From the NCBI GenBank assembly GCA_030740295.1, contig JASLXP010000453.1, positions 1-24,668 on the forward strand: a stretch of DNA of 24,668 bases. Direction: 5' to 3'. The translations under genes were made by a program, and so were the position numbers. Every line of letters begins with the position of its first letter. Within the stretch, counting starts at the first letter, position 1. The notes under the pieces were generated by a model. That model worked only from the letters and a program-made list of their open reading frames with translations. It was not told the DNA's origin and did not search any database. Source of the stretch: Planctomycetota bacterium (GTDB lineage: Bacteria > Planctomycetota > PUPC01 > JACPCR01). This document shows, piece by piece, positions 8,075 to 17,560 of this stretch.

Positions 8075-8869
8075 TTACCTCCACTTACGGCTTTCGAGGG
8101 ACCGCACAGTCAGGAACAGACAGAAGATGGTGGTACTCAGGAAGTAGATCATGTTACGGGAGTCGACGACGCCCTTGACGAAATCATTGACATGCTCCTG
8201 AATGCCAATGTAGGCCATCACCTGGAAGAGCGGTTCTGTCTTTTCTCCGGCCAGGAATCCGATGACCCACAGAACCAGCATGGTGGTCACGGTGATGACA
8301 AAGGCGATAATCTGATTCTTGGTGAGAGAAGATATAAACGTGCCCAGGGCAATGAAGGTGCAACCCAGCAGCAGCAGTCCGAGGTAGCCGGAAAGAATCG
8401 GACCGAAGTCGATTCCCGCCGTAGCCATACTGTTGAGAACCAAAGCGTAGGCAAAGGTCGGGAGCAGCATGATGATGAAGAATGTCAGCCCGGCGAAAAA
8501 TTTTGCCAGGACCACTTGAATCTCAGAGACCGGCGCAGTCATGAGTGTTTCGATCGTGCCGCTGCGGGCCTCTTCGGAAAACAGGCGCATGGTGATCGCT
8601 GGAGAAAAGAAGAGAAGCACGAACGAGATCGTCCCAAGAAGCGGACGCAGGGTGGCCTGCGGACTTGGGCCGCGTGTGACACCTTCGAAGAAGAAGATGC
8701 CGGTGAGCACCAGGAAGACGGCCGTAAAGATATAAAGGATCGGGGAGAGGAGGACGCTGCTGACTTCTTTCTTGAAAAGATACCAGAGGTTACCCCAGAG
8801 CCCGATGACCAGTGCGCTGATGACGAAGATGAGTATCAGAGCGGTTGTTGGATTGAGTAGTGTTTCCAT
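8075..8869 (-). CDS. ABC-2 type (GldF-like) permease
   Basis: 264-residue integral membrane protein, the membrane subunit of the GldA/F/G-like ABC system. It contains the family hallmark at residues 95-113 (RLFSEEARSGTIETLMTAP) preceded by LFFSPAITM. Hydrophobic segments are visible near 11-25, 43-61, 78-96, 124-146, 157-180, 186-207 and 240-256. An extra hydrophobic segment (11-25) lies before the stretch NLWYLFKKEV, which is where most GldF-like proteins begin, so the N-terminus is longer than usual. The ATPase gene lies 57 bp upstream and the GldG-like gene 5 bp downstream. No Shine-Dalgarno is visible; the position it should occupy is filled by a 7-base tandem repeat. Confidence 0.92.
   Translation of the reverse strand: METLLNPTTALILIFVISALVIGLWGNLWYLFKKEVSSVLLSPILYIFTAVFLVLTGIFFFEGVTRGPSPQATLRPLLGTISFVLLFFSPAITMRLFSEEARSGTIETLMTAPVSEIQVVLAKFFAGLTFFIIMLLPTFAYALVLNSMATAGIDFGPILSGYLGLLLLGCTFIALGTFISSLTKNQIIAFVITVTTMLVLWVIGFLAGEKTEPLFQVMAYIGIQEHVNDFVKGVVDSRNMIYFLSTTIFCLFLTVRSLESRKWR
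8077..8082 (-). promoter_or_regulatory. Shine-Dalgarno sequence of the GldG-like gene
   Basis: GGAGGT on the minus strand ends 7 bases before the ATG at 8069 and overlaps the last codons and stop of the permease gene. It decides the start: the ATG at 8075 would be only 1 base away and the GTG at 8084 lies upstream of it. The arrangement implies coupled translation of permease and GldG-like protein. Confidence 0.8.
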
Positions 8870-8873
8870 GGGA

Positions 8874-8901
8874 TGTCAGGTGTCAGGTGTCAGGTGTCAG
8901 G
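8874..8901. repeat. Heptanucleotide tandem repeat (TGTCAGG x4) in the permease leader
   Basis: Four exact copies of TGTCAGG (8874-8880, 8881-8887, 8888-8894, 8895-8901), read as CCTGACA on the coding (minus) strand. The tract ends 4 bases before the permease ATG at 8869. It thus occupies the ribosome-binding region and most of the 57-bp gap between the ATPase and permease genes. Confidence 0.9.
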
Positions 8902-8926
8902 GAAGAATGGAACGGTGGCATCTTCC

Positions 8927-9991
8927 CTATTGTGTCAGTTTTCTGAAGATCTCGGCGAGATCCATACGTTGTGTGCGGAGCTCGCGGAGCCCCCAGTTGT
9001 TGTCGAGAAACTGTTTTGAGAGCTTTTCGCGGATATCGGTATCGGTGCCGGTGACGATATCGAGCCCGATGCAGCCGTCCTGCTCCGTGGCGTTGACGGT
9101 TTCGACGCCCTCAATGCCTTGAACTTTTTCCTTGATGTCATCGAACGGACCGACGACTTCGACGTGGAGGTGGTGCTGATCTTCGTAGCGGTTAGCTAAC
9201 TCTTCAGGGGTGCCAGCAGCGACCATTTTGCCTTTGTCTATGATGACCATACGGTCGCAGACCTCTTCGACATCACTCAGTATGTGGGTGGAAAAGATAA
9301 TTGTGTGTTTGCCCTTTAGATCCTGGATGAGACGTTTCGCGTAGCCCTGCTGGTTGGGGTCGAGGCTGGCAAGAGGCTCATCGAGAATAAGGATTTTGGG
9401 ATCAGCGATAAGTGCGTCCGCAAGCCCCACACGTTGCCGATAGCCCTTGGAGAGCTGTCCTATCAACTTACCCTCGACCTCGTTGATGCCGCAGAGCTCG
9501 AGGCATTCGGCCATTCGCGATGCCCGCTTGTTTCTGGGCACGCCTTTGATGGCGGAACGGAATTTCAGGTATTCGCGGACACGCATTTCGGGATATAGAG
9601 GCACGTTCTCCGGCATGTATCCGATTTTCTTGCGGACGTTCAGCGAGTCGGTGAACACATCGTGCCCGGCAACGGTTACTGAGCCATCGGTAGCCGGCTG
9701 AAAGCAGGCCAGAATCTTGATGGTGGTGGATTTACCCGCGCCGTTGGGGCCGAGAAAGCCGAGAATCTCGCCGTCCCACACTTCGAACGAAATGTTGTCT
9801 ACAGCCAGGAAGTCGCCGTAATACTTGGTGAGATTTCGAACTTCGATGGCCGAGGCGCGATCTGTGGCTTTTACCTCACGGGACTCGATAGGCTCGACAT
9901 CCCTGGAAGGATCGTCTCTCTTACTGGATTCTTCATCCTGTTTCTGCTTTCCCTGTTGCTCTTTTTCGAGTTCATCAAGGGTATTGCTCAT
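8927..9991 (-). CDS. ABC transporter ATP-binding protein (GldA/CcmA-like)
   Basis: 354-residue ATPase that powers the GldF/GldG-like complex at the cytoplasmic face. All nucleotide-binding motifs are intact: Walker A GPNGAGKST (81-89), signature LSKGYRQ (180-186), Walker B ILILDEP (200-206), D-loop SLDP (209-212) and the switch His236 in STHIL. The Q-loop region reads YMPENVPLYPEM, typical of this ABC-2 subclass. Residues 1-46 are a highly charged, Glu/Lys/Gln/Asp-rich extension before the canonical start of the domain (AIEVRNLTKYYG). After about residue 265 comes the usual C-terminal regulatory domain. The start has an AGAGGT ribosome-binding site about 8 bases upstream. It is the first gene of the cluster. 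Confidence 0.95.
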   Translation of the reverse strand: MSNTLDELEKEQQGKQKQDEESSKRDDPSRDVEPIESREVKATDRASAIEVRNLTKYYGDFLAVDNISFEVWDGEILGFLGPNGAGKSTTIKILACFQPATDGSVTVAGHDVFTDSLNVRKKIGYMPENVPLYPEMRVREYLKFRSAIKGVPRNKRASRMAECLELCGINEVEGKLIGQLSKGYRQRVGLADALIADPKILILDEPLASLDPNQQGYAKRLIQDLKGKHTIIFSTHILSDVEEVCDRMVIIDKGKMVAAGTPEELANRYEDQHHLHVEVVGPFDDIKEKVQGIEGVETVNATEQDGCIGLDIVTGTDTDIREKLSKQFLDNNWGLRELRTQRMDLAEIFRKLTQ

Positions 9992-10136
9992 GGTTAGCTA
10001 CCTCTGAACTGTTCTCTATGTCTAAACTGAATTAATTGGGGCTCTGACAGCTTGGTATAAATCGGCAATTCATAGAAAGGGCTTCCAGCCTGTTCACTTC
10101 TCAAACTGTTCAGGCACAGGCAACAAACCTCTGCCG

Positions 10137-10158
10137 AGTTCAGGTTGCAGCCTGAACT
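10137..10158. repeat. 8-bp inverted repeat in the gap after groEL
   Basis: AGTTCAGG (10137-10144) pairs exactly with CCTGAACT (10151-10158) around a 6-base loop. No T run follows on either strand. The surrounding bases contain further partial copies of CAGGC/GCCTG, so it may be a degenerate dispersed repeat. Confidence 0.5.
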
Positions 10159-10307
10159 GAATCTGTGTGACGGGTTAGTTAGATTCTGAAAGCCTTTTTC
10201 AAAGAGCTGCCGTCGTTCCGGGTACGGCATCGTCTCCAACTCCGCCGAATGCGCTTGGGGGTATTGGCCGACGGTCTTGATTGTCTGTCCGCATTGTTGA
10301 TCCTGTG

Positions 10308-10339
10308 CCCTGGTCTGCCCGTATACGAGCAGACCAGGG
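10308..10339 (-). terminator. Strong hairpin downstream of groEL, possible terminator
   Basis: CCCTGGTCTGC (10308-10318) and GCAGACCAGGG (10329-10339) are perfect 11-bp complements with a 10-base loop, 24 bases after the groEL stop. In the direction of groEL transcription no T tract follows it (CACAGGATCAA). It may instead act as a 3'-end stabiliser or a rho-assisted stop. A T6 run lies on the opposite side. Confidence 0.45.
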
Positions 10340-10362
10340 AATCATTGGATCATTTTTTCTGC

Positions 10363-11988
<1,626 letters not shown>

Positions 11989-12084
11989 ATATTCCTCCGA
12001 GTCTAATGTGTGTGAAATTCAATCTATCCGGTTCATTCGCTCCATAGCGAAGCCGACAAACAAAACGCCTGAACAGGGGCGCGG

Positions 12085-12378
12085 TTACTTGACGATTCCG
12101 AGAACATCCTCTTCACGCATGATGAGGAACTCGTCGCCGTTGAGCTTGACTTCCGTCCCTGCGTAAGAGCTGAAAATTACACGGTCGCCTTTGGCAACCT
12201 GAAATTCAACGGTCTCTCCGTTATCGAGGACGCGGCCAGCGCCAAGAGCGATGACTTCGCCTTCTTTCGGCTTTTCCTTGGCAGCGTCAGGCAGCACAAT
12301 GCCACCGGCCGTTTTCTCTTCGGCCTCGACACGCTGAACCAGAATCCTGTCGCCCAAAGGCTTAATTTTCTGAGCCAT
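12085..12378 (-). CDS. groES: Co-chaperonin GroES (10 kDa)
   Basis: 97-residue co-chaperonin that caps the GroEL ring. It has the family landmarks [24 protein letters not shown] (mobile loop) and [33 protein letters not shown] at the C-terminus. AAGGAG lies 9 bases before the ATG. The gene order is groES then groEL. The 60 bp upstream contain no CIRCE element (TTAGCACTC-N9-GAGTGCTAA), so HrcA control at this site is not supported by the sequence. Confidence 0.98.
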   Translation of the reverse strand: MAQKIKPLGDRILVQRVEAEEKTAGGIVLPDAAKEKPKEGEVIALGAGRVLDNGETVEFQVAKGDRVIFSSYAGTEVKLNGDEFLIMREEDVLGIVK

Positions 12379-12438
12379 TTTCGGGTACTCCTTTCAAAAA
12401 GATCCCTGTGTGAAAAACTTTGAAATCTGAAAAATCTC

Positions 12439-12840
12439 TTAACTTGACAGAGCCTGCCCCTGTACGAACCTGCGAATCATGGTCTCCAGCGAGGAAATGA
12501 CACGCTCGCCGGTAAGCGGCTTGGTCACCACGTCAGCGGTTGGTTCACTCAGTGCCCGCAGGCGGTCCGCGCTTGCGGCATCGCCGGTGACAAAAACGCA
12601 AGGCAGCACCCGATTCTCCTCCTGACGAATCTGATACCACGCCTCGTCCCCGGTCATGTCCGGAAGATTGACGTCAAGGATGCACACGTGAATGTGCTCA
12701 CTCCTGAAGACCTCCAGAGCCTCCCCCCCATCACCCGCGAGATACGTCCGGTATCCTCGCAGCTCGATAACGGCCTGGAGCGAAGAACGCACCCCTTCGT
12801 CATCGTCCGTAATGAGAATTGAATAAGGCTCTTGAACCAT
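12439..12840 (-). CDS. Single-domain response regulator (CheY-like receiver)
   Basis: 133-residue receiver domain with no output domain. The conserved phosphorylation site is complete: acidic pocket Asp12/Asp13/Asp14 (TDDDE), phospho-acceptor Asp56 in CILDVNLPDMTG, switch Thr85 (VFVTGD) and Lys107 (TKPL). It is expected to act by protein-protein contact after phosphorylation by an unlinked histidine kinase; no kinase is in this window. It lies 60 bp upstream of groES on the same strand, so it may be co-transcribed with groESL or share its promoter region. No strong Shine-Dalgarno is visible, although the start fits the family length. Confidence 0.93.
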   Translation of the reverse strand: MVQEPYSILITDDDEGVRSSLQAVIELRGYRTYLAGDGGEALEVFRSEHIHVCILDVNLPDMTGDEAWYQIRQEENRVLPCVFVTGDAASADRLRALSEPTADVVTKPLTGERVISSLETMIRRFVQGQALSS

Positions 12841-13259
12841 GAACCTGTCACAGAACCAACAAGGACACCACTAGCTGAAACACCAAACCAGCAATACCCT
12901 CGCACCTACCTGATTTGGCAGACTTACATGAATCGTGGCAGCGGAAGCAAAGAGGATGCCACCCGGTTGAAGAGGGTATAGGGGTGTGGATGACCGGGTG
13001 CGTGGGAGGGGAGATACGGTGATCTGAGGAAGGTCGATCTGATGGAAGGTATTTAGTTTCAATAAGTTATGGTTCTGACAGCGGAGGATTCAGACGGAAA
13101 AGGGAAGGGTTCTCGATCTGAACGCGAGGAAGCCCGACGTGATCGACTGTGGGTGTCGCTGTCATACTGGCAGAGCAGTTTTGGAGCAGTTGACGGGGGC
13201 GCACGCCCATGAAATGATGCTTCCAGGCGTCGTCATTCAAACGAGAGAAAGAAAACTCC
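12841..13259. other. Divergent intergenic region
   Basis: About 420 bases between the minus-strand response-regulator gene and the plus-strand zinc-ribbon gene. Short ORFs of 60-80 codons occur on both strands but show no family features. It should contain promoters in both directions; I could not assign a convincing -35/-10 pair. Confidence 0.4.
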
Positions 13260-14072
13260 ATGATCTTCATATGGGGAAAGAAGGTAGTTCAGAAAAAGGC
13301 CGGTTTCAGAGCGGAATTCTGTCCGATCTGCCGGGATGTGAAGGCCCATTTCGTGAAAGAGCTCGTGGAAGTTTCTCACCTGTATTACATACCCATGGGC
13401 CGTGGCACCAAAGAGGCATACCGAATCATTTGTGAAGGGTGTAAGTCCGATTATTACGACACCGAATCGGAGCACCTCGACACCATTGCTGCACCCGATC
13501 CGCTCACTGAGTTAGTCCGAACAACCAACCCGGAAATGGTCGAAGAGTTATCGGACAGGATGAATCTTGAACGGCAGATATCGGAAAACCCGATGAGCCT
13601 GTCCGAAGAAGACAGGGAGGGACTCATTATCGAGCCATTTCTCCATCTCGCCGGAAGCCTCGAGGTCGATGCCAAAGGGAGCACAAAGATTGACGGCTTC
13701 ATGCTGAAGTGCTTCGCTGGCTGGGTCGCCTACACAGGTCTCACTATCGCCCTGGTACCGTGGCTGAGTACGATCAAGTCATTGAATCGCCAACTCAGAC
13801 AATTCGGAATGGACATCATCGGAGCCGTCGCGATTTCCATTGGGGTGGTTGCATTGTTACTACTTGTGTGGTGCATGATCACAAAGAAGAAGCGGCATTT
13901 GAACAGACATGTTTTACCGCTCCTCGCCAGGTCCCTCCGGCCACTCCAACCGAGCCGCGAAGAACTGGCAGAGACGATTGAATACATCTGTGAGATGGAT
14001 CTTGAGATTGGAAAAGTGGATGCCGATGAGCTGGCTCAGCAGATGGAGGAAAACATCTGGATGACGGAATGA
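13260..14072 (+). CDS. Zinc-ribbon membrane protein of unknown function
   Basis: 270-residue protein that I do not recognise as a named family. The N-terminus (MIFIWGKKVVQKKAGFRAEFCPICR) leads into a zinc-ribbon-like pair of CxxC knuckles, Cys21/Cys24 and Cys58/Cys61, with aromatic residues between them. An acidic middle (residues 66-125) is followed by two membrane segments (about 151-169 and 184-207), a basic patch KKKRH (209-213) and an acidic C-terminal helix. Both soluble parts could face the cytoplasm. It is one of only two plus-strand genes here, alone between the groESL unit and the sulfatase gene, with which it converges (16 bp between stops). The ribosome-binding site is weak (GAGAGAAAG). 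The ordered cysteines and membrane segments make it a credible gene. Confidence 0.82.
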   Translation: MIFIWGKKVVQKKAGFRAEFCPICRDVKAHFVKELVEVSHLYYIPMGRGTKEAYRIICEGCKSDYYDTESEHLDTIAAPDPLTELVRTTNPEMVEELSDRMNLERQISENPMSLSEEDREGLIIEPFLHLAGSLEVDAKGSTKIDGFMLKCFAGWVAYTGLTIALVPWLSTIKSLNRQLRQFGMDIIGAVAISIGVVALLLLVWCMITKKKRHLNRHVLPLLARSLRPLQPSREELAETIEYICEMDLEIGKVDADELAQQMEENIWMTE

Positions 14073-14088
14073 CGGAAACCGTGTGGAA

Positions 14089-15369
14089 CTAAGTCACCGG
14101 CCAATAAGGCGAATCCGTGCGACAGCGCGCGAGAAATTCGTTCACCTGCTCCATTACATCCGGCTGTTGATCTGCCACGTCCTTCGATTCCTCGATGTCT
14201 TCGGCCAGATTGTAGAGTTCGAGCGGCTCTTCAAAACCTCGCTTTGTCTTTGGCCGGACGGCCTTCCAATCGCGCCATCGAACTGCCTGCTGAAATCCGC
14301 CAGCGAAAAACTCCCAGTACAGAAATCTATCAGCTAATTCATCCTGCGTTTCACCTTTCAAGGTCCGCAGGATACTGGCGCCATCGACGCCGGCAGGCAC
14401 ATCTGATCCCGTGACCTCCGCGCAGGTAGGCAGAAAGTCCGCGTAATACCAGGGCTGCTCACTCACTTCGCCCGCAGGCACTCCAGGGCCATGAACGATC
14501 ATCGGCGTTCGAATGCCACCTTCATAGACAAGGCCCTTCTTGCCACGGAGTTCGCCGCAACTGTCAAAGACGCCGTCCCAGCGTTCACCGGAGCCATGAT
14601 CGGATCCGAAGAAAACATAGGTGTTGTCATCAATGCTGAGCTCACGCAGCAATGCCATCAATTCGCCCACCTGCCTGTCGATCCGATGAACCATCGCAGC
14701 GAATACCTTTTCCTTCTCTGTCCAGGACTCGTCCTCAAAGGGCTCGACACTCGGTATCTCGTATCGACCGTGGGGTAATGTCCACGGCAGATAGAGGAAG
14801 AAGGGCCCATCCCGGTTTTCACGAACGAAATCCAGAGCGAAATCGAAAATCATGTCGTGGGAGTATTCCGGTTCCCGGTCACCGTATCGATTGCCCTCCA
14901 GGTATTGCATCGTCGTGTTGCGCCACAGGAAGAGCGGGTAATAGGTGTGCGCGTTTCTCTGATTCAGATAACCGAACCATTCGTCAAATCCCCTCCGAGT
15001 CGGCACTCCATCCGTCTCCGGCTCGGCCAGGCCCCACTTGCCCGTAATCCCGGTTGTATAGCCAGCAGCCTTCAGAAGCTCGGCGACCGTGTAATCATCG
15101 GCCTCAAGGGGAACACGCCGCTGTTCACCAATGCCACCTGTCTTTGCGAAATTGTCGCGCACTCGGCAGTGTCCCGAGTGTTGCCCGGTCATGAGTACGC
15201 AACGCGAGGGCGCGCAAATCGGCGAGCCCGTGTAGCACTGCGTGAAACGCATGGACTCGGTCGCAAGCTGGTCGAGGCACGGGGTCGGAATAACCTTGCC
15301 TCCGTAACAGCCGAGGTCACGATATCCCAGGTCATCACAGAGGATGAAAATGATGTTGGGCTTTGTCAT
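14089..15369 (-). CDS. Arylsulfatase-family hydrolase
   Basis: 426-residue sulfatase, expected to hydrolyse sulfate esters, probably of glycans. The formylglycine signature C-A-P-S-R is at residues 52-56, so Cys52 would be oxidised by a sulfatase-modifying enzyme (not encoded here). Metal ligands Asp12/Asp13 (CDDLG) and Asp257/His258 (SDHG) are present, as are Lys111 (TGKW) and the GKKGLVYEGGIRTP lysine region (277-288). The His that usually follows in GKWHLG is Gly here (GKWGLAE). No signal peptide is visible: the protein begins directly at MTKPNIIFILCDD, unlike most bacterial sulfatases. Its ATG overlaps the stop of the upstream DUF4432 gene by one base (TGATG), implying translational coupling. 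Confidence 0.95.
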   Translation of the reverse strand: MTKPNIIFILCDDLGYRDLGCYGGKVIPTPCLDQLATESMRFTQCYTGSPICAPSRCVLMTGQHSGHCRVRDNFAKTGGIGEQRRVPLEADDYTVAELLKAAGYTTGITGKWGLAEPETDGVPTRRGFDEWFGYLNQRNAHTYYPLFLWRNTTMQYLEGNRYGDREPEYSHDMIFDFALDFVRENRDGPFFLYLPWTLPHGRYEIPSVEPFEDESWTEKEKVFAAMVHRIDRQVGELMALLRELSIDDNTYVFFGSDHGSGERWDGVFDSCGELRGKKGLVYEGGIRTPMIVHGPGVPAGEVSEQPWYYADFLPTCAEVTGSDVPAGVDGASILRTLKGETQDELADRFLYWEFFAGGFQQAVRWRDWKAVRPKTKRGFEEPLELYNLAEDIEESKDVADQQPDVMEQVNEFLARCRTDSPYWPVT

Positions 15370-16616
15370 CAGTCGATCTTGGGCGCCTGCTTGATAATTT
15401 TCAGTTTCGTCGCGCCCTGGAGGGCTTTCACCTTCGCTATGGCGGCTTGTACTTTGGCTTTTCCAATCTGGATTCCGTACTCCAGTCCAAAGCTGATCGA
15501 AGCGCCCGGCTTGATCTTGGGCACGCGTCCAAACTTGCGTTCCACACTGCGATTGAATGGATAGCCAGTGCCGGGCTCGATGCCGGTAACGTACCCGTCT
15601 TCGGTCGCCACGGTGTTTTTCCAGACTGTCAGGTACGGCAATGTTGCTGTGGACCAGGTCACCGTGGAGGAACGATTACCAGCAGCGTTGTGAATCATGG
15701 CCATCGACTCTCCTTCGGCATTCGAGATGGGCTCGTAGAGATAAACTTCCTCGATAAATCCCTTCGTTGGCCCCGCGTAGGCATCATGCTTGTTTACCCC
15801 CTTCGCTGAGTGGTCATTCATCGGGCCAACGCTCTTCGCAGCAGCAATTACTTTCGCGCCCTTCCCCAGCAGTGGGGCGCCATAGTTGCCATGATAAATC
15901 ATCTGCATTTCCTGATCGAAGGCGCCCTGATTTGTAATCACGTCATCAATTCGAAAGGAATCTGATCCCGGTGTTGTCGAAATCTCGGCAACCATCTTGA
16001 GCTTCGGCCCATATAAGAACTTTTCATAAACCACTCCTCGAACTCGAATGCGATGCGGTGCCGTGAGGTCTATGCGCACTTCGACTTCGGATGCAGGGAT
16101 GTTTCCGATCTTTCCGTGCAGCGTCAGATCCATCGATGCCTTGTCGCCTGTGTTGTTGATGAATTCGTCTTTCCCGGGATGCCCGGCAAATTCCAGCCCG
16201 CAGCGAACCATCCATTCGTTAAAGCCCTCAAGCCAGCCGAGGCCACCCCGGCTGTCGAGATTCACATACTGAGGATGCACAATGTCTTCCGTAGGCGATT
16301 CCCATCCAAGCCGCATGGCACCGGATTTCACATCGAAGACGCTCATGCCGCGCGTAGGAATCACAGTAATGGTGAGCTTACCATTATTGATAGTCACCAG
16401 GTCAACACCTTCCGAACGTCCGCCTCTGAGAGTTTTCTTGGTCACCGACCATTTGCCGGAAGTAGGAACATCCTCATTCGTGAGTCTCCAAGTTCTAGGA
16501 TTCGTACCTTTTGATGAGCTGATTAGAAGTTTCCGAAATTGCTTTCCATTGTCGGCCATGATGGTGGATGTAATTGTTATAAGGGAAAAGGTAATCAGAC
16601 AGCGTAAGTTCTCCAT
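15369..16616 (-). CDS. DUF4432 / aldose-1-epimerase-like protein, secreted
   Basis: 415-residue protein with an N-terminal signal peptide (MENLRCLITFSLITITSTIMA). The rest resembles the DUF4432 branch of the galactose-mutarotase-like beta-sandwich fold: GKLTITVIPTRGMSVFDV (about residues 77-94), GWLEGFNEWMVRCGLEFAGHPG (about 126-147) and a C-terminal VTGIEPGTGYPFNRSVER block. Family members are presumed to bind or epimerise sugars; the substrate is unknown. AGGAG lies 5 bases before the ATG. It lies 77 bp downstream of the RfbD-like gene and is coupled to the sulfatase gene, so the pair may act on the same extracellular carbohydrate (inference). Confidence 0.88.
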   Translation of the reverse strand: MENLRCLITFSLITITSTIMADNGKQFRKLLISSSKGTNPRTWRLTNEDVPTSGKWSVTKKTLRGGRSEGVDLVTINNGKLTITVIPTRGMSVFDVKSGAMRLGWESPTEDIVHPQYVNLDSRGGLGWLEGFNEWMVRCGLEFAGHPGKDEFINNTGDKASMDLTLHGKIGNIPASEVEVRIDLTAPHRIRVRGVVYEKFLYGPKLKMVAEISTTPGSDSFRIDDVITNQGAFDQEMQMIYHGNYGAPLLGKGAKVIAAAKSVGPMNDHSAKGVNKHDAYAGPTKGFIEEVYLYEPISNAEGESMAMIHNAAGNRSSTVTWSTATLPYLTVWKNTVATEDGYVTGIEPGTGYPFNRSVERKFGRVPKIKPGASISFGLEYGIQIGKAKVQAAIAKVKALQGATKLKIIKQAPKID

Positions 16617-16693
16617 TGCGTCTCCTAGCTATTACTGAATTTGCAGGACGACCTACTTTGCAGCAGGTACGCGTTCCACGCAAGCAGGATGCA

Positions 16694-17557
16694 TCATGAG
16701 GGCCCGGCCTCCAAATGCCCCTTTTCAACAAGATATCTCTTCAATGCATCTCGCCAGTCCGGTAATGTTTCCTGCAAACCCTTACTTTCCAAAGCGGTGA
16801 ACCGCGGGCGCGGCGCGATTGGCCCGAAATCATCGAGCGACACTTCTTCAAGTTTCACATCTCGACCAAGCAATTGAAATATCTCTCGCGACCATTCCGC
16901 CCATGTGCAGAAACCTGAATTAGTAATATGCCGAACACCAACGACATCTGAATCCGCTAACTCAATGCAAATCTCTGCCAGATCCCTGGTGTAGGTTGGT
17001 GAAAGAGTCTGGTCATTTACACCCTTCAACTCGTCCCGCTCTCCAGACAGACGCACCATTGTTTCCACGAAATTGCCGCCCTTCTCACGGCTCCCTGCTG
17101 CCCCGTAAAGTCCAGAAGTCCGAATAATTAAAGCGCTCGAGCAATACGAAAGGGCAAACTGTTCACCGGCCAATTTGCTGACCCCATAAACATTGATCGG
17201 GTCTGTCGGATCTTCTTCAAAGTAAGGACATCCTTTCGTACCCGAAAATACATAATCGGTACTGATGTGGAGCAATCGAACACCGTTCGCCGCGCAGGCA
17301 CGGGCAACATTCAGGACGCCGTTAGCATTCACGTCGAATGCGGAAAGCACATCCGACTCGCAGGCGTCCACATCGCAGCGAGCAGCGGTATTGATCAGAA
17401 TATCAGGTTTCAGCCCATCGACTGCCTCATGAACGGATGTAGCGGAAGTGACATCTAGCTCTGACCTGCCATAAAAAGCTAGAATTTCATGGCCTGATGC
17501 CGCTCTAACAAGATCAGTGCCCAATTGCCCGTTGGCGCCAGTAATCAGGACCTTCAT
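16694..17557 (-). CDS. rfbD: dTDP-4-dehydrorhamnose reductase-like (RfbD/RmlD) enzyme
   Basis: 287-residue short-chain dehydrogenase of the RmlD family, which reduces dTDP-4-dehydro-L-rhamnose to dTDP-L-rhamnose with NAD(P)H. The nucleotide-binding motif GANGQLG (7-13) is intact, as are NTAA (56-59), STDYVFSG (99-106), and the catalytic Thr100, Tyr124 and Lys128 (YGVSK). The C-terminal region (RPRFTALESKGL) is also typical. The partner genes rfbA, rfbB and rfbC are not in this window, so rhamnose synthesis would need genes elsewhere; related reductases for other deoxysugars cannot be excluded. It begins 3 bases after the YyaL-like stop, so the two are almost certainly co-transcribed. Its own ribosome-binding site is weak. 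Confidence 0.92.
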   Translation of the reverse strand: MKVLITGANGQLGTDLVRAASGHEILAFYGRSELDVTSATSVHEAVDGLKPDILINTAARCDVDACESDVLSAFDVNANGVLNVARACAANGVRLLHISTDYVFSGTKGCPYFEEDPTDPINVYGVSKLAGEQFALSYCSSALIIRTSGLYGAAGSREKGGNFVETMVRLSGERDELKGVNDQTLSPTYTRDLAEICIELADSDVVGVRHITNSGFCTWAEWSREIFQLLGRDVKLEEVSLDDFGPIAPRPRFTALESKGLQETLPDWRDALKRYLVEKGHLEAGPS

Positions 17558-17560
17558 GAT

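Larger units (their letters stand above)
9992..10362. other. Non-coding gap between groEL and the ABC ATPase gene
   Basis: 371 bases without a convincing gene; an 81-codon minus-strand ORF here has no recognisable features. The gap must hold the end of the groESL transcript and any promoter of the ABC cluster. It contains two hairpins (10137-10158 and 10308-10339). No sigma-70 promoter could be assigned with confidence. Confidence 0.5.

Noticed and set aside
9994..10239. 81-codon minus-strand ORF between groEL and the ABC ATPase
   Set aside because: No ribosome-binding site or recognisable composition, and it contains hairpin sequence; more likely non-coding.
12379..12438. Search for a CIRCE operator upstream of groES
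   Set aside because: No TTAGCACTC/GAGTGCTAA pair or close variant is present here or upstream of the response regulator.
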